Positions 46,473-55,295 of a stretch of DNA of 64,000 bases are shown here, piece by piece. The notes beneath the pieces were generated by a model. That model saw only the letters and a list, made by a program, of their open reading frames with translations, was not told the DNA's origin and made no database searches. Each line of letters starts with the position of its first letter. Positions within the stretch are counted from its first letter, which is position 1. The stretch is from Psychrobacillus sp048572895 (lineage in GTDB: Bacteria > Bacillota > Bacilli > Bacillales_A > Planococcaceae): positions 496,001 to 560,000 of the forward strand of contig NZ_CP183878.1 in assembly GCF_048572895.1 (NCBI RefSeq), written 5' to 3'. The translations under genes were made by a program, and so were the position numbers.

Positions 46473-46778
46473 TTACTCTTTGTCATCATTGCTATCTCCT
46501 AGTAAATCTTGAATTGCTTGTTCATAATCAGTGAAATGTTCTTGTGTATATTCCATCCATGGAATTTGTTTTACACATAATAGGTCGATAAACTCACCTA
46601 ATGTTTGACCAGATAATTCAGCAGCCTTAGCAAGAGTCACCTGCTTTTCTACAAAAAGTCCAATGGCTAGGGTCACTTTTACCTTACTATCAACATTTGT
46701 TCCATTTAAAGAATTGATTAATGGTAGAAAATCAGTTGGTAAATTTACTTGGAAAAAATCCATACCCACGGTAACCAC
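46473..46778 (-). CDS. UPF0175-family antitoxin-like protein
   Basis: About 101 residues, acidic, soluble. The central VKVTLAIGLFVEKQVTLAKAA followed by ELSGQTLGEFIDLL is the UPF0175 signature, which resembles a small DNA-binding helix pair and is normally encoded before a DUF3368 toxin. Three possible starts exist (GTG at 46778, GTG at 46769, ATG at 46763). The AAAGAG spacing favours one of the inner two. Its toxin partner is destroyed (46320-46472), so the gene is an orphan. Confidence 0.8.
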   Translation of the reverse strand: MVTVGMDFFQVNLPTDFLPLINSLNGTNVDSKVKVTLAIGLFVEKQVTLAKAAELSGQTLGEFIDLLCVKQIPWMEYTQEHFTDYEQAIQDLLGDSNDDKE

Positions 46779-46839
46779 ACTCTTTTTTTGCTAGTATATC
46801 ATCAAATTCGATTACCATCTTCTAAAGAAATTCTGAAAA

Positions 46840-46975
46840 CTACGTGAATCGAATAATTGAATAATGATATACCTTACGGAGAGATTTCTGTAGCGATTTT
46901 CTTTTTGTCTTGGTAGTGATTTCGAATGTTTTATATTTAGCGTGCTATTCTATTGGATTTTTTATAACCTGGTAC
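46840..46975 (+). repeat. Stranded copy of the S-layer 3' module
   Basis: GTGAATCGAATAATTGAAT, CCTTACGGAGAG/TTTCTGTAG, TTTTCTTTTTG, then TTGGTAGTGATTTCGAATG align in order with the region after S-layer paralogue 1 (9225-9310). No coding remnant precedes it. Confidence 0.6.
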
Positions 46976-46984
46976 ATCTCCTTA

Positions 46985-47350
46985 TCGCTAATTACATCGC
47001 AATTCTTTTCCCCAGTCCTGACAAAATAATGGAATAAATTCCCGTTCCGCAAGTAAATCACCACTGAGCGCAAGTACCCAAGCAGAACCGCAAGTAACCA
47101 CCGCCAACCCGCAAGTACCGCTCCATCGAGAGCAAGTATCCACCAGGTGACCGCAAGTATCGGTCTAATTGCTAATTACATCGCAATTCTTTCCCCCAGT
47201 CCTGACAAAATAATGGAATAAAACCACACTCCGCAAGTAAACTTCCACTGAGCGCAAGTAACCCAAACAGAACCGCAAGTACTAACCTTCAAACAGAAAG
47301 TACCGCTCCATCGAGAGCAAGTATCCACCAGGTGAACGCAAGTATCGGGC
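46985..47350. repeat. GCAAGTA phased array 1 (two units)
   Basis: The heptamer GCAAGTA starts at 47049, 47070, 47090, 47111, 47132 and 47153. The second unit has it at 47233, 47254, 47275, 47296 (one mismatch, GAAAGTA), 47317 and 47338. Spacing is 21 bases except one of 20. A spacer of about 60 bases (GCTAATTACATCGCAATTC at its start) precedes each unit. The unit period is 184 bases. Confidence 0.9.
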
Positions 47351-47452
47351 CAAAGTATAAGAACCTGCTGCCATATAGAGGATTATGCACCCCAAAAATA
47401 GAATATAATTATCTGTAAGATAGTTTTTTATTCGAAAAAGGGAGGTAGAGAA

Positions 47453-49084
47453 TTGAAAAAAGCTATGAAGAAACTCAGCTTATTGTTTGTATTTGCGCTT
47501 GTATTGCAGCTGGTAGCTATTCCAGGTCTTTCATTTGCAGCTGAAACAGATACAGAGGCACCGACTTGGGTTACTCCAGTAAATTATTTAGCGCTTGGGG
47601 ATTCATTGGCTACTGGCGTTACACCAGATAGTAAGCTAGGAAACGGCTATACGGATTTCATCGCAGAGGCTTTGAAGTCTAAGAAGGCTTTAAACTCATT
47701 CAACAAGGGTTTTAGTTACCCAGGTTATACGACCTCGGATATTTTAAAGGATCTTCAAGCAAATACGACCAAGCCTGTCTTTGGAATTGGCAATGAAGGC
47801 GATACCGCTGAGTTGCATAAGTCTATCACTGGAGCAGATATAATCACTATTAGCGCGGGAGCAAATGATATACTACCATACTTTAAAGTAGATGCTGCTA
47901 CTGGTGTTCCAGCCGTGGATTTAGCAAAAATCATGACTTCTATCCAACAGGTTGGCGTTAATTATAGTCAAATATTAAAAGCTATTTATACGATTAATCC
48001 GGATGTTCAAGTATATATAATGGGCTATTATAATCCATTCCCACAACTAGATGCGAAATACCAACCGCAAATTGCTCAACTGATAAATGGTCTAAATGGG
48101 GCAATTAAAACTGGATTGACTGGCACAACTGCAACTTTTATCCCAACTGCTGAAAAAATTGCAGAAAATTACGCAGCAAACCTACCTAATCCACAAAATA
48201 TCCATTTAAGTGAGGATGGTTATAAAGCAGTTTCAGACTTGTTTAACCAAAAACTAGTAGAAAACTATCCATGGGTTTCGAAGGATACGCTAACCACAGT
48301 AGTTTCCAACAAAACAACTGTGACATTGACATGGAAGCCTGCTTCTGACAATACAGGAGTAGCTGGTTATGCTATTTATAATGGAAAAGAATTAGTAGGG
48401 CAAGTAACTGGAGGCATCCTAACATATGAAATAGGAAATCTAGAAGAAAATAAAGCATATACATTTACAGTCGTAGCTTTAGATGCTTCGGGCAATATGA
48501 GTGCAGTAAATCCAACTGCTACAATTACTACTGGAATAACACCTGTAATTTTCCCGGATATCCAACAACACTGGGCAAAGGACTATATTACACAAGCTGT
48601 TGCTGCAGGAATAGTAAAGGGCTATCCAGATGGTACATTTAAACCAGAAAATAAAATTACACGCGCACAAGCAGCTTCAATCATCGTAAATGCATTAAAA
48701 CTTAAAACAGACAAAGCGGCACCATTCGGAGATATTGGAATTTACGCTGCAGAAACACAAGCAGAGATTGCAGCCGCTTATCAATATGGCATTATAAAAG
48801 GAAGCAATGGGAAGTTCCGTCCAACCGAATATATAACGCGTGCTCAGCTGGCACTAATGCTGAAACGAACAGTAGAATCCGTTTCAGGAAATCCATATAC
48901 TGTGGCAATTCCAGCACCATTTACGGATATTGCTCACTACGACGATGAAACAAAAACCGCTATTTCCATGCTCGCTACATTTAAAATTGTAAGTGGTTCA
49001 GAAGGCAAATTCATGCCAGAAGACACTGCAAAACGCGGTCAAGCGGCTAAAATCCTTATCAATTCACTAACATATTTAAAATAA
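47453..49084 (+). CDS. SLH-anchored SGNH/GDSL hydrolase with FN3 domain
   Basis: A 543-residue secreted enzyme. The signal peptide ends LSFAAE. The SGNH hydrolase domain (about 30-275) has block I ALGDSLATG with the nucleophilic Ser, block III GANDI and block V NIHLSEDGY with the catalytic His. The Asp usually three residues before that His is a Gln here. An FN3 domain (about 280-365) and three C-terminal SLH domains (about 368-543; ITRAQA, ITRAQL, AKRGQA) follow. Probable wall-bound esterase or lipase. TTG start with GGGAGG 7 bases upstream. A TATAAT at 47404 could be its -10. It lies just after heptamer array 1. Confidence 0.88.
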   Translation: MKKAMKKLSLLFVFALVLQLVAIPGLSFAAETDTEAPTWVTPVNYLALGDSLATGVTPDSKLGNGYTDFIAEALKSKKALNSFNKGFSYPGYTTSDILKDLQANTTKPVFGIGNEGDTAELHKSITGADIITISAGANDILPYFKVDAATGVPAVDLAKIMTSIQQVGVNYSQILKAIYTINPDVQVYIMGYYNPFPQLDAKYQPQIAQLINGLNGAIKTGLTGTTATFIPTAEKIAENYAANLPNPQNIHLSEDGYKAVSDLFNQKLVENYPWVSKDTLTTVVSNKTTVTLTWKPASDNTGVAGYAIYNGKELVGQVTGGILTYEIGNLEENKAYTFTVVALDASGNMSAVNPTATITTGITPVIFPDIQQHWAKDYITQAVAAGIVKGYPDGTFKPENKITRAQAASIIVNALKLKTDKAAPFGDIGIYAAETQAEIAAAYQYGIIKGSNGKFRPTEYITRAQLALMLKRTVESVSGNPYTVAIPAPFTDIAHYDDETKTAISMLATFKIVSGSEGKFMPEDTAKRGQAAKILINSLTYLK

Positions 49085-49097
49085 AATAAGATTACCA

Positions 49098-49136
49098 AAG
49101 CGGCCGATAGTTTATCAGCCGCTTATTTTAATTTCG
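49098..49136 (+). terminator. Terminator of the SLH hydrolase gene
   Basis: AAGCGGC (49098-49104) pairs with GCCGCTT (49118-49124), followed by ATTTTAATTT. Confidence 0.7.
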
Positions 49137-49300
49137 ATTAAAAAGGTATAACTTGTGACCACCACATAACCCACAACAATTCCAAAAATAGCACCCCTAT
49201 CCTCATAAATTTGTTATATACTAGGAGTAGGGGAAACTATTAACAGTATATTTCGTCTAATTTTTGCGGTCATATCCATTAAAAAGGGGGAAATTCATAT

Positions 49301-52255
49301 ATGAAAAAACAAAATAAGTTTCTAGCTAGTTCTGTAGCTATATCTTTAGTAGCAACAGCGATTGTACCAACGGCTTTTGCAGCAAGTTTCTCAGATACAA
49401 CCGGCAACACGCACGAAGAAGCGATTTTTGCATTGGTGGAAGCTGGTGTTATTAACGGCTATCCAGATGGTTCGTTCAAACCCAATAAAACATTAATACG
49501 CTCCGATGTAGTAAAACTGATTGGAAAATATTTAGTAGCTGAGGGCTTCGTAGTACCGGAGAACTATAAAACAAAATCACGTTTTTCAGATATAGCACTT
49601 ACTGACGATAATGACGAACTATTAAAATATGCAGCATTGATCAAAGATAACGGAATTTTTTGGGGAACTGAAGATAAACTTTTAGCTCAACAAAAAATGA
49701 CAAGAGAAGATATGGCTATTGCCTTAGTTCGTCTGATGAATACCGAAGACAATACTAACTTAGAAGATTATGTGGCAAAGCAAGCATTTAGAGGTGATGT
49801 AAAAGATTTGGCTAACGCCAAAGAAATTGCTCGTCCATATATCGCTGTACTTGATTATTATGATATTACAAATCCTGCATTAGATAAATTTAACCCTAAA
49901 AGCACGACTACTCGTGGTCAATTTGCGACGTTTCTAAAAAAAGTCATGGAATTGAAGCCAGTAGAGATATCAAAATTCGAAGCTACTGGTGCCCAAGCGT
50001 TAACAGTAACTTTCAATAAAGTAGTAGATTCTTCTGCTAAAATTACCGTTAAAAAAGGAACTTCAGATGTAGAGATTTCCAGTGTTGAATTCGCAAAAGA
50101 TAATAAATCGGCGAAGATTTTATTATCCGACAGATTAACAGCAGGAACGTATGATGTTGCGGTAACTGGAAACCCAGAGACAAGCCTATCAAAATCGACA
50201 ACTGTAACAAATGAAGTAGTGACTGCAATTGAGTTTCCAAAAAATGCAGCAATCCCAAATATTGCGGGAAATAAAGTACGTATTCCTTATAAAGTAGAAA
50301 ACCAATACGGAGAAGATATGACATCCTATAGTCATAATTTAGTAGCAAATACAGACGTAGCAGGAGCTGGTAGTGGTATAACTGTAAAGCCAACTGAAGG
50401 ATTTATAGAAATCACCAAAGCTGCAGCATCCTCTAATTTTAAACTGGGGGATAATATCTCGGTTACTTTATTGGATACTAAGACTTCCATCTCAGCCTCT
50501 AAAAATGTTCGCGTTTCGGAACTTTCAAAAGTAGCTGAAGTGAGTATTAAAAATGTGTATAACGAATTGGATCCAAGTGCAACTTTAGATCCGGATGCTA
50601 CATACGAAGACTTTCATCTAGTTTTAAAGGCAATCGATCAATACGGCCTTGAAGTGCCATTTCAAGATATCGCAAAAGACGTAACTGTTTCGATTTCAGA
50701 TACAACGATTGTTGATGTGAACAAAAGTGTAACTTCACCTACTTTTTCACAATTGATAATCGATGGTCAAAAACAGACCGTTCTTGAGCTAAAACAACCG
50801 AAAACGAAGAAAACTGGTAAAACAACTATTTCAATCGCTTCAAAATCTACTGGGAAAACGACTAAATTTGTAGTGGTAGTTGCGGAAGGTGTGAAAGCTG
50901 ATACGATTTCACTTAACACTCCAAATCTAGTTGTTGCAGATGAAAAGACAGAAGTGCCGTTCCAAATACGAGGAATAGATGGCAATGAAATCACGAGTGC
51001 AGTAACTTTAAATAAGCCAAATGGCGTGACTGTAACAACAAATGATGCGAATGTAAAAGCTACGATAGAAAGCGATCTATTGACGGGCAAAGCAAAACTA
51101 GTATTAACGGATTCCTCCAAAGCAACAAAAGATCGTCAAGTACTAATAACAGCAACAACAGCAACGAAGAGGTCAGAAACACTTCGCATAACAGTTAAAG
51201 CGAAAGCAGAAGCAAATAAGATTGTATCAACAAAAGACTTAGAAACAAATCTCCTAGTTGGCGGAGCAATTACATTAAACAAAGAGTCAATTATTGTGTT
51301 AGATCAATATGATCGGGAGTTTGTATTAAATGATTCAAACCTAGCAACAGCTGAAACAACTGCGAACGCTGGTAAATACCTCGTTAAAGTAGATGCAATG
51401 GATGACAAAGTAAAAGTTTCAACAAACAAAGTAATTTCAGCTAAAAACGAAGTAACCGTAACAGGCAATAAAAAAGGGGCAGATGCGATCAAGCTGACTT
51501 TACAAAAAGTAGATGCAAAAGGTATCGCTCAGGTCTTAGAGTCTAGTGCATATGATATGAACCTAAGAGTAATCGATAAAGCGAGCATCGTTTCCTATGA
51601 AATGAAACCTATTGCACAAATTTACGATAACCCATCGATTCTATCAGTAGAAAACTATGCTACCGAATTGATTGTTTACGGAATCACATCAGATGGCAAT
51701 AGACTTGTTGTGCCAAAGGCTGAATATACCGTAATCACTGGGCATAATGATCTCGTTTACAATATATTAAACGGAAAACTATCCGTTCGAGGAACAAAAG
51801 ATATTGTAGATAAAGAAGATAAGGCTGTTCCAGTAAAAGTAATTGTAAATGCTGATCGTCAGCCAGTAACACTTGACCAACAGATTATCGTGACAAAGGC
51901 AGAGCCACTTGCAAGTAGTATCGAGCTTCAACCAACTAATGGCCTAATAATTGGGGACCAAGTGATAAAAGTTCCGGCAACAACAGCAACAGTAAATATC
52001 TCTTCCGCTGATTTAAGAGCAGTATTGAAAATTACCGATCAGTACGGTGAAGATATATCCAAAGCTGCAGCAAGCCGTATCAAAATAACAGCAACCAACC
52101 TAGTTAACGCAGACGCGGACAATATAGCACCAACCGTAACAGGCAATGGAACCAATACACTAATATTTAAAGACGTAGAAAAAGGCGACACTTTCTACCT
52201 AACCTACATCGTAGACGGCAACACCCTAACAGCACAAGTAATCGTAGGCCAATAA
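49301..52255 (+). CDS. SLH-domain surface protein with Ig-like repeats
   Basis: A 984-residue secreted protein with a signal peptide ending AFAAS. Three SLH domains (about 28-225) have motifs LIRSD, MTRED and TTRGQ, more divergent from the three S-layer paralogues than they are from each other. The C-terminal 750 residues form Ig-like repeats in which the phrase DQYGLEV/DQYDRE/DQYGED recurs. GGGGGAAA precedes the ATG. An extended -10 (TGTTATATA) is at about 49212. It ends at a terminator and then heptamer array 2. It may be an accessory S-layer component. Confidence 0.87.
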   Translation: MKKQNKFLASSVAISLVATAIVPTAFAASFSDTTGNTHEEAIFALVEAGVINGYPDGSFKPNKTLIRSDVVKLIGKYLVAEGFVVPENYKTKSRFSDIALTDDNDELLKYAALIKDNGIFWGTEDKLLAQQKMTREDMAIALVRLMNTEDNTNLEDYVAKQAFRGDVKDLANAKEIARPYIAVLDYYDITNPALDKFNPKSTTTRGQFATFLKKVMELKPVEISKFEATGAQALTVTFNKVVDSSAKITVKKGTSDVEISSVEFAKDNKSAKILLSDRLTAGTYDVAVTGNPETSLSKSTTVTNEVVTAIEFPKNAAIPNIAGNKVRIPYKVENQYGEDMTSYSHNLVANTDVAGAGSGITVKPTEGFIEITKAAASSNFKLGDNISVTLLDTKTSISASKNVRVSELSKVAEVSIKNVYNELDPSATLDPDATYEDFHLVLKAIDQYGLEVPFQDIAKDVTVSISDTTIVDVNKSVTSPTFSQLIIDGQKQTVLELKQPKTKKTGKTTISIASKSTGKTTKFVVVVAEGVKADTISLNTPNLVVADEKTEVPFQIRGIDGNEITSAVTLNKPNGVTVTTNDANVKATIESDLLTGKAKLVLTDSSKATKDRQVLITATTATKRSETLRITVKAKAEANKIVSTKDLETNLLVGGAITLNKESIIVLDQYDREFVLNDSNLATAETTANAGKYLVKVDAMDDKVKVSTNKVISAKNEVTVTGNKKGADAIKLTLQKVDAKGIAQVLESSAYDMNLRVIDKASIVSYEMKPIAQIYDNPSILSVENYATELIVYGITSDGNRLVVPKAEYTVITGHNDLVYNILNGKLSVRGTKDIVDKEDKAVPVKVIVNADRQPVTLDQQIIVTKAEPLASSIELQPTNGLIIGDQVIKVPATTATVNISSADLRAVLKITDQYGEDISKAAASRIKITATNLVNADADNIAPTVTGNGTNTLIFKDVEKGDTFYLTYIVDGNTLTAQVIVGQ

Positions 52256-52264
52256 CACAAAAAT

Positions 52265-52288
52265 CCTCTCAGATGAGAGGGTTTTTTG
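52265..52288 (+). terminator. Terminator of the SLH surface protein gene
   Basis: CCTCTC-AGAT-GAGAGG followed by GTTTTTTG. Confidence 0.8.
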
Positions 52289-52304
52289 TTTATATGTAAA
52301 AAAA

Positions 52305-53180
52305 TCCCGTTCCGCAAGTAAATCCCCCTCAAGCGCAAGTAAGCCAACTAATACCGCAAGTAAACATCGTCAAACCGCAAGTACCACGCCAGCGAGAGCA
52401 AGTATCGGCCTGGTGAACGCAAGTACCGGACTAATTGCTTATTATATCGAACTCCTTTTCCACTGAACCTGTAAAAATGGAAAAAAATCCCGTTCCGCAA
52501 GTAAATCCCCCTCAAGCGCAAGTAAACCAACTAATACCGCAAGTAAACATCGTCAAACCGCAAGTACCACTCCAGCGAGAGCAAGTATCGGCCTGGTGAA
52601 CGCAAGTACCGGACTAATTGCTTATTATATCGAACTCCTATTCCACCGTTCCTTTAAAAATGGAATAAAATCCCGTTCCGCAAGTAAATCGCCATCGAGC
52701 GCAAGTAAGCCAACCAGTTCCGCAAATAAACATCGTCAAACCGCAAGTACCACTCCAACGAGAGCAAGTATCCCCCAGCTGAACGCAAGTACCGAACTAA
52801 TTGCTTATTATTCGAATTCCTATTCCACCGTTCCTTTAAAAATGGAATAAAATCCCGTTCCGCAAGTAAATCCCCCTCAAGCGCAAGTAAACCAACTAAT
52901 ACCGCAAGTAAACATCGTCAAACCGCAAGTACCACTCCAGCGAGAGCAAGTATCCGCCAGGTGAACGCAAGTACCGAACTAATTGCTTATTATATCGAAT
53001 TCCTTTTCCACTGAACCTGTAGAAATGTAAAAAAATCCCGTTCCGCAAGTAAATCCCCCTCAAGCGCAAGTAAACCAGCCAGAATCACAAGTAAACATCG
53101 TCAAACCGCAAGTACCACTCCAGCGAGAGCAAGTATCGGCCGGATGAACGCAAGTACCGAACTAATTGCACCGACCTCTT
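52305..53180. repeat. GCAAGTA phased array 2 (five units)
   Basis: Five tandem units begin at 52314, 52497, 52680, 52862 and 53045 (period 182-183). In unit 1 the heptamer GCAAGTA starts at 52314, 52335, 52356, 52377, 52398 and 52419, each exactly 21 bases after the last. The other units repeat this with single changes. The last heptamer of a unit and the first of the next are 78 bases apart, across a conserved AT-rich spacer containing TTGCTTATTAT. The reading frames it creates on either strand are not convincing genes. Confidence 0.93.
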
Positions 53181-53265
53181 TTTCTACCGACCTAAATATT
53201 CAACGGTAAACACACAAGCATTGCTAACTACCACATAACATCCCAAAACTAACACCAGAAAGAAT

Positions 53266-53301
53266 CCAAAAAGCGCCCACCTGTTTTTTTCAGGGGACGC
53301 T
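53266..53301 (-). terminator. Terminator of the glycosylation cluster
   Basis: On the minus strand GAGCGTCCCCTG pairs with CAGGTGGGCGCT across an A-rich loop, followed by TTTTTGG. Confidence 0.75.
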
Positions 53302-53324
53302 CATGTATAGTTAATATAATAAGA

Positions 53325-54590
53325 CTAAACTCTGTTACTTTTAACTTTATTTTTTACGAACGTCCCAAATGTAACGAGCCCATATGCGGCAACAATCGAT
53401 ATAATTGGAAAGACGAGCAGTCCATATCTTGGAATGGTTAAGAAAATATTTGAGAAGAATATATATATTAAAAGTAAAGTGCTTATATATACAAGTGGTT
53501 TATGTTTTCTTAATAAAATTGCAGATAGGAAAGCAATCGTTACGACGAACATATTTTGATACTTGAAAAAGGCGAGCCAGAAGTCCGTAAACACGTCGGA
53601 GTAAGGTCCTAGTCCATCAGGATTTCCTAAGTTATCGAAAAATAACCATAAAGTTTTACCTATAGTAAACCAGCTGAACCAAAGTGGAAAGTCTGTTTCG
53701 AATCCTTCCATAATTCGTTGTTTTCCATATTCAGAATCATTTAATCCTGCAGCTATGGATTGCTGCACGAGATCCGCTTGAGGGATTAAGTAAAATGGAT
53801 TTGCTCCACCTAGAAGTGGACCGCCTGAATGGGAAGAAAACAAATAAGGTTCCCCGAACATGATTAGATTTCGGATGACCCAAGGCACCATGACGACAAC
53901 GGGTCCAATCACCCAAAGGAAACCAATTTTCACAGCTTCTTTAAATCCTTTATGACCAATAACGATGAACCAAGCGAACAACAACATGGGTGCTGGCGTT
54001 GCACGGAACATTAATAGAAGTGATGCAACGATACCAAATAAGATATGATAGCGGTATTTGTCTTTCGCTAAAGCAAATAAGAACAGCCAAATCGACAGAA
54101 GGAATAAAAAGATTGCCGGAATTTCCGTAAGTGCAGTTCTGAAGTAATGCAGAGGACCGATATGTGTCATGTAGAAAATACTAGCAAGGATCGCTACCCA
54201 TTTATGTTTGAATAAACGCATCGAAATGGCATAAATTAGGATGACAATGCCAAGATTCAACAGCATATTTGACAATCGAAAGACCATAATATGATTCGTA
54301 TTGAGAATGTCTGCTATTTTAAATAATACTGTTAGATATAGCGGATGACCGTATGTAACATAGGCGTTGGAGCCTTCAATATTATAGCCATAAACTCCAT
54401 CAGTAATGAGCTGCCATGCCATTTTTGCATAGAGTGAGGCGTCTCTTGAACCGTAAGTCGAAATCGCTTCTCCAAATCGCTCCGGTTGGTTAAATAATGT
54501 TCCAGGGTGCATTATTAAGAAAAAGAGATTTACAATCAGATATATAACTAATAAACTAATAAAAACTATATGATTTTTAATGAATTTCAT
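53325..54590 (-). CDS. GT-C membrane glycosyltransferase (PMT/ArnT-like)
   Basis: A 421-residue polytopic protein with about ten hydrophobic segments. The first extracytoplasmic loop has the acidic-basic pair seen in GT39-type enzymes (STYGSRDASLYAKMAWQL). Such enzymes transfer a sugar from a polyprenyl-phosphate carrier to an acceptor outside the membrane. The neighbouring genes supply a polyprenyl-phosphate sugar synthase and a flippase-like protein, so this is probably the final transferase. Whether the acceptor is a wall polymer or an S-layer protein cannot be told. Last gene of the cluster. Confidence 0.75.
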   Translation of the reverse strand: MKFIKNHIVFISLLVIYLIVNLFFLIMHPGTLFNQPERFGEAISTYGSRDASLYAKMAWQLITDGVYGYNIEGSNAYVTYGHPLYLTVLFKIADILNTNHIMVFRLSNMLLNLGIVILIYAISMRLFKHKWVAILASIFYMTHIGPLHYFRTALTEIPAIFLFLLSIWLFLFALAKDKYRYHILFGIVASLLLMFRATPAPMLLFAWFIVIGHKGFKEAVKIGFLWVIGPVVVMVPWVIRNLIMFGEPYLFSSHSGGPLLGGANPFYLIPQADLVQQSIAAGLNDSEYGKQRIMEGFETDFPLWFSWFTIGKTLWLFFDNLGNPDGLGPYSDVFTDFWLAFFKYQNMFVVTIAFLSAILLRKHKPLVYISTLLLIYIFFSNIFLTIPRYGLLVFPIISIVAAYGLVTFGTFVKNKVKSNRV

Positions 54591-54610
54591 GTGAATCGAT
54601 CACCTCTAAA

Positions 54611-54952
54611 CTATTTAGCTACAAGATATACTCCAAATATGATAACAGCCATTCCACACCATTGAGTTGGTGAAATGGTTTCACGAAAAATGAACAGCGC
54701 AAGGACTGCACCGAAAACATAACCGATACTCTGACTTGGATACGCAACGCTAAGAGGTAACTTACTTAAGATAACAAGCCAGATACCCGTCGCAATAACA
54801 TACAGCGTAGCTCCACCGATGAATAGTGGAGATAAGATGACTCCGATTATGGTTGAAATGCTCCATTGTTCAATTCCTGTTACAGCCATTTTCCATAAGA
54901 TTTGCCCACTTACGAGGAGAGAAACATTAATTAATAACAATAGATAAACCAT
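54611..54952 (-). CDS. Small multidrug-resistance-like (ArnE-type) flippase subunit
   Basis: A 113-residue protein with four predicted membrane helices, of the EamA/SMR fold. In Gram-negatives ArnE/ArnF of this shape flip undecaprenyl-phosphate-aminoarabinose. Here the gene lies 3 bases after a DUF2304 gene and 20 bases before a GT-C transferase, which fits flipping a lipid-linked sugar. No partner small subunit is present, so it may act as a homodimer. It lacks the typical Glu14 drug-binding context of EmrE. Confidence 0.7.
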   Translation of the reverse strand: MVYLLLLINVSLLVSGQILWKMAVTGIEQWSISTIIGVILSPLFIGGATLYVIATGIWLVILSKLPLSVAYPSQSIGYVFGAVLALFIFRETISPTQWCGMAVIIFGVYLVAK

Positions 54953-54955
54953 GTC

Positions 54956-55294
54956 TTATTCCTTCTCTTCTAATTTTTTTTTCAATATCGCCTGTTCCTG
55001 TGTTAGCGTCGTTAACTCTTTGTTTAGTTTAGATACCCTTCTGGTCAAATCAAAAATTAGAAGAATTGAAAACAATAAGCCAAATAGAAATAACAGGGAA
55101 GGTGCATAATAGATACCAATATAGCCGCTTAGCTTATTGATAAAATTCACATTAAGTGTTAGAAAACCCATTGCAAAACACGTGACAATCCATAAGAGGG
55201 AATACTTTGTCTCCAGAATTCCTCTTCGAACCGACTCGATGATGAAAAAAAACAAGAAGAGAACGATTAAAAATGAAAGCAAGCTAATATTCAT
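54956..55294 (-). CDS. DUF2304 membrane protein
   Basis: A 112-residue protein with three hydrophobic segments and a C-terminal coiled-coil-like tail (RVSKLNKELTTLTQEQAILKKKL). This is the DUF2304 pattern, usually encoded beside DPM1-like glycosyltransferases. Function unknown. It may hold the synthase or flippase at the membrane. The gene follows the glycosyltransferase with a 1-base gap and has a GGAG site 8 bases before its ATG. Confidence 0.75.
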   Translation of the reverse strand: MNISLLSFLIVLFLFFFIIESVRRGILETKYSLLWIVTCFAMGFLTLNVNFINKLSGYIGIYYAPSLLFLFGLLFSILLIFDLTRRVSKLNKELTTLTQEQAILKKKLEEKE

Positions 55295-55295
55295 A

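Noticed and set aside
52348..52850. Short frames on both strands inside the GCAAGTA array (YLRxxxx and xASxxxx heptads)
   Set aside because: Products of the repeat period; no SD, different frame in each unit, no signal or fold. Kept as an alternative reading in the findings only.
46985..53180. CRISPR array
   Set aside because: The heptamers are far too short to be CRISPR repeats, the 14-bp linkers are themselves repeated between units, and no cas genes are present.
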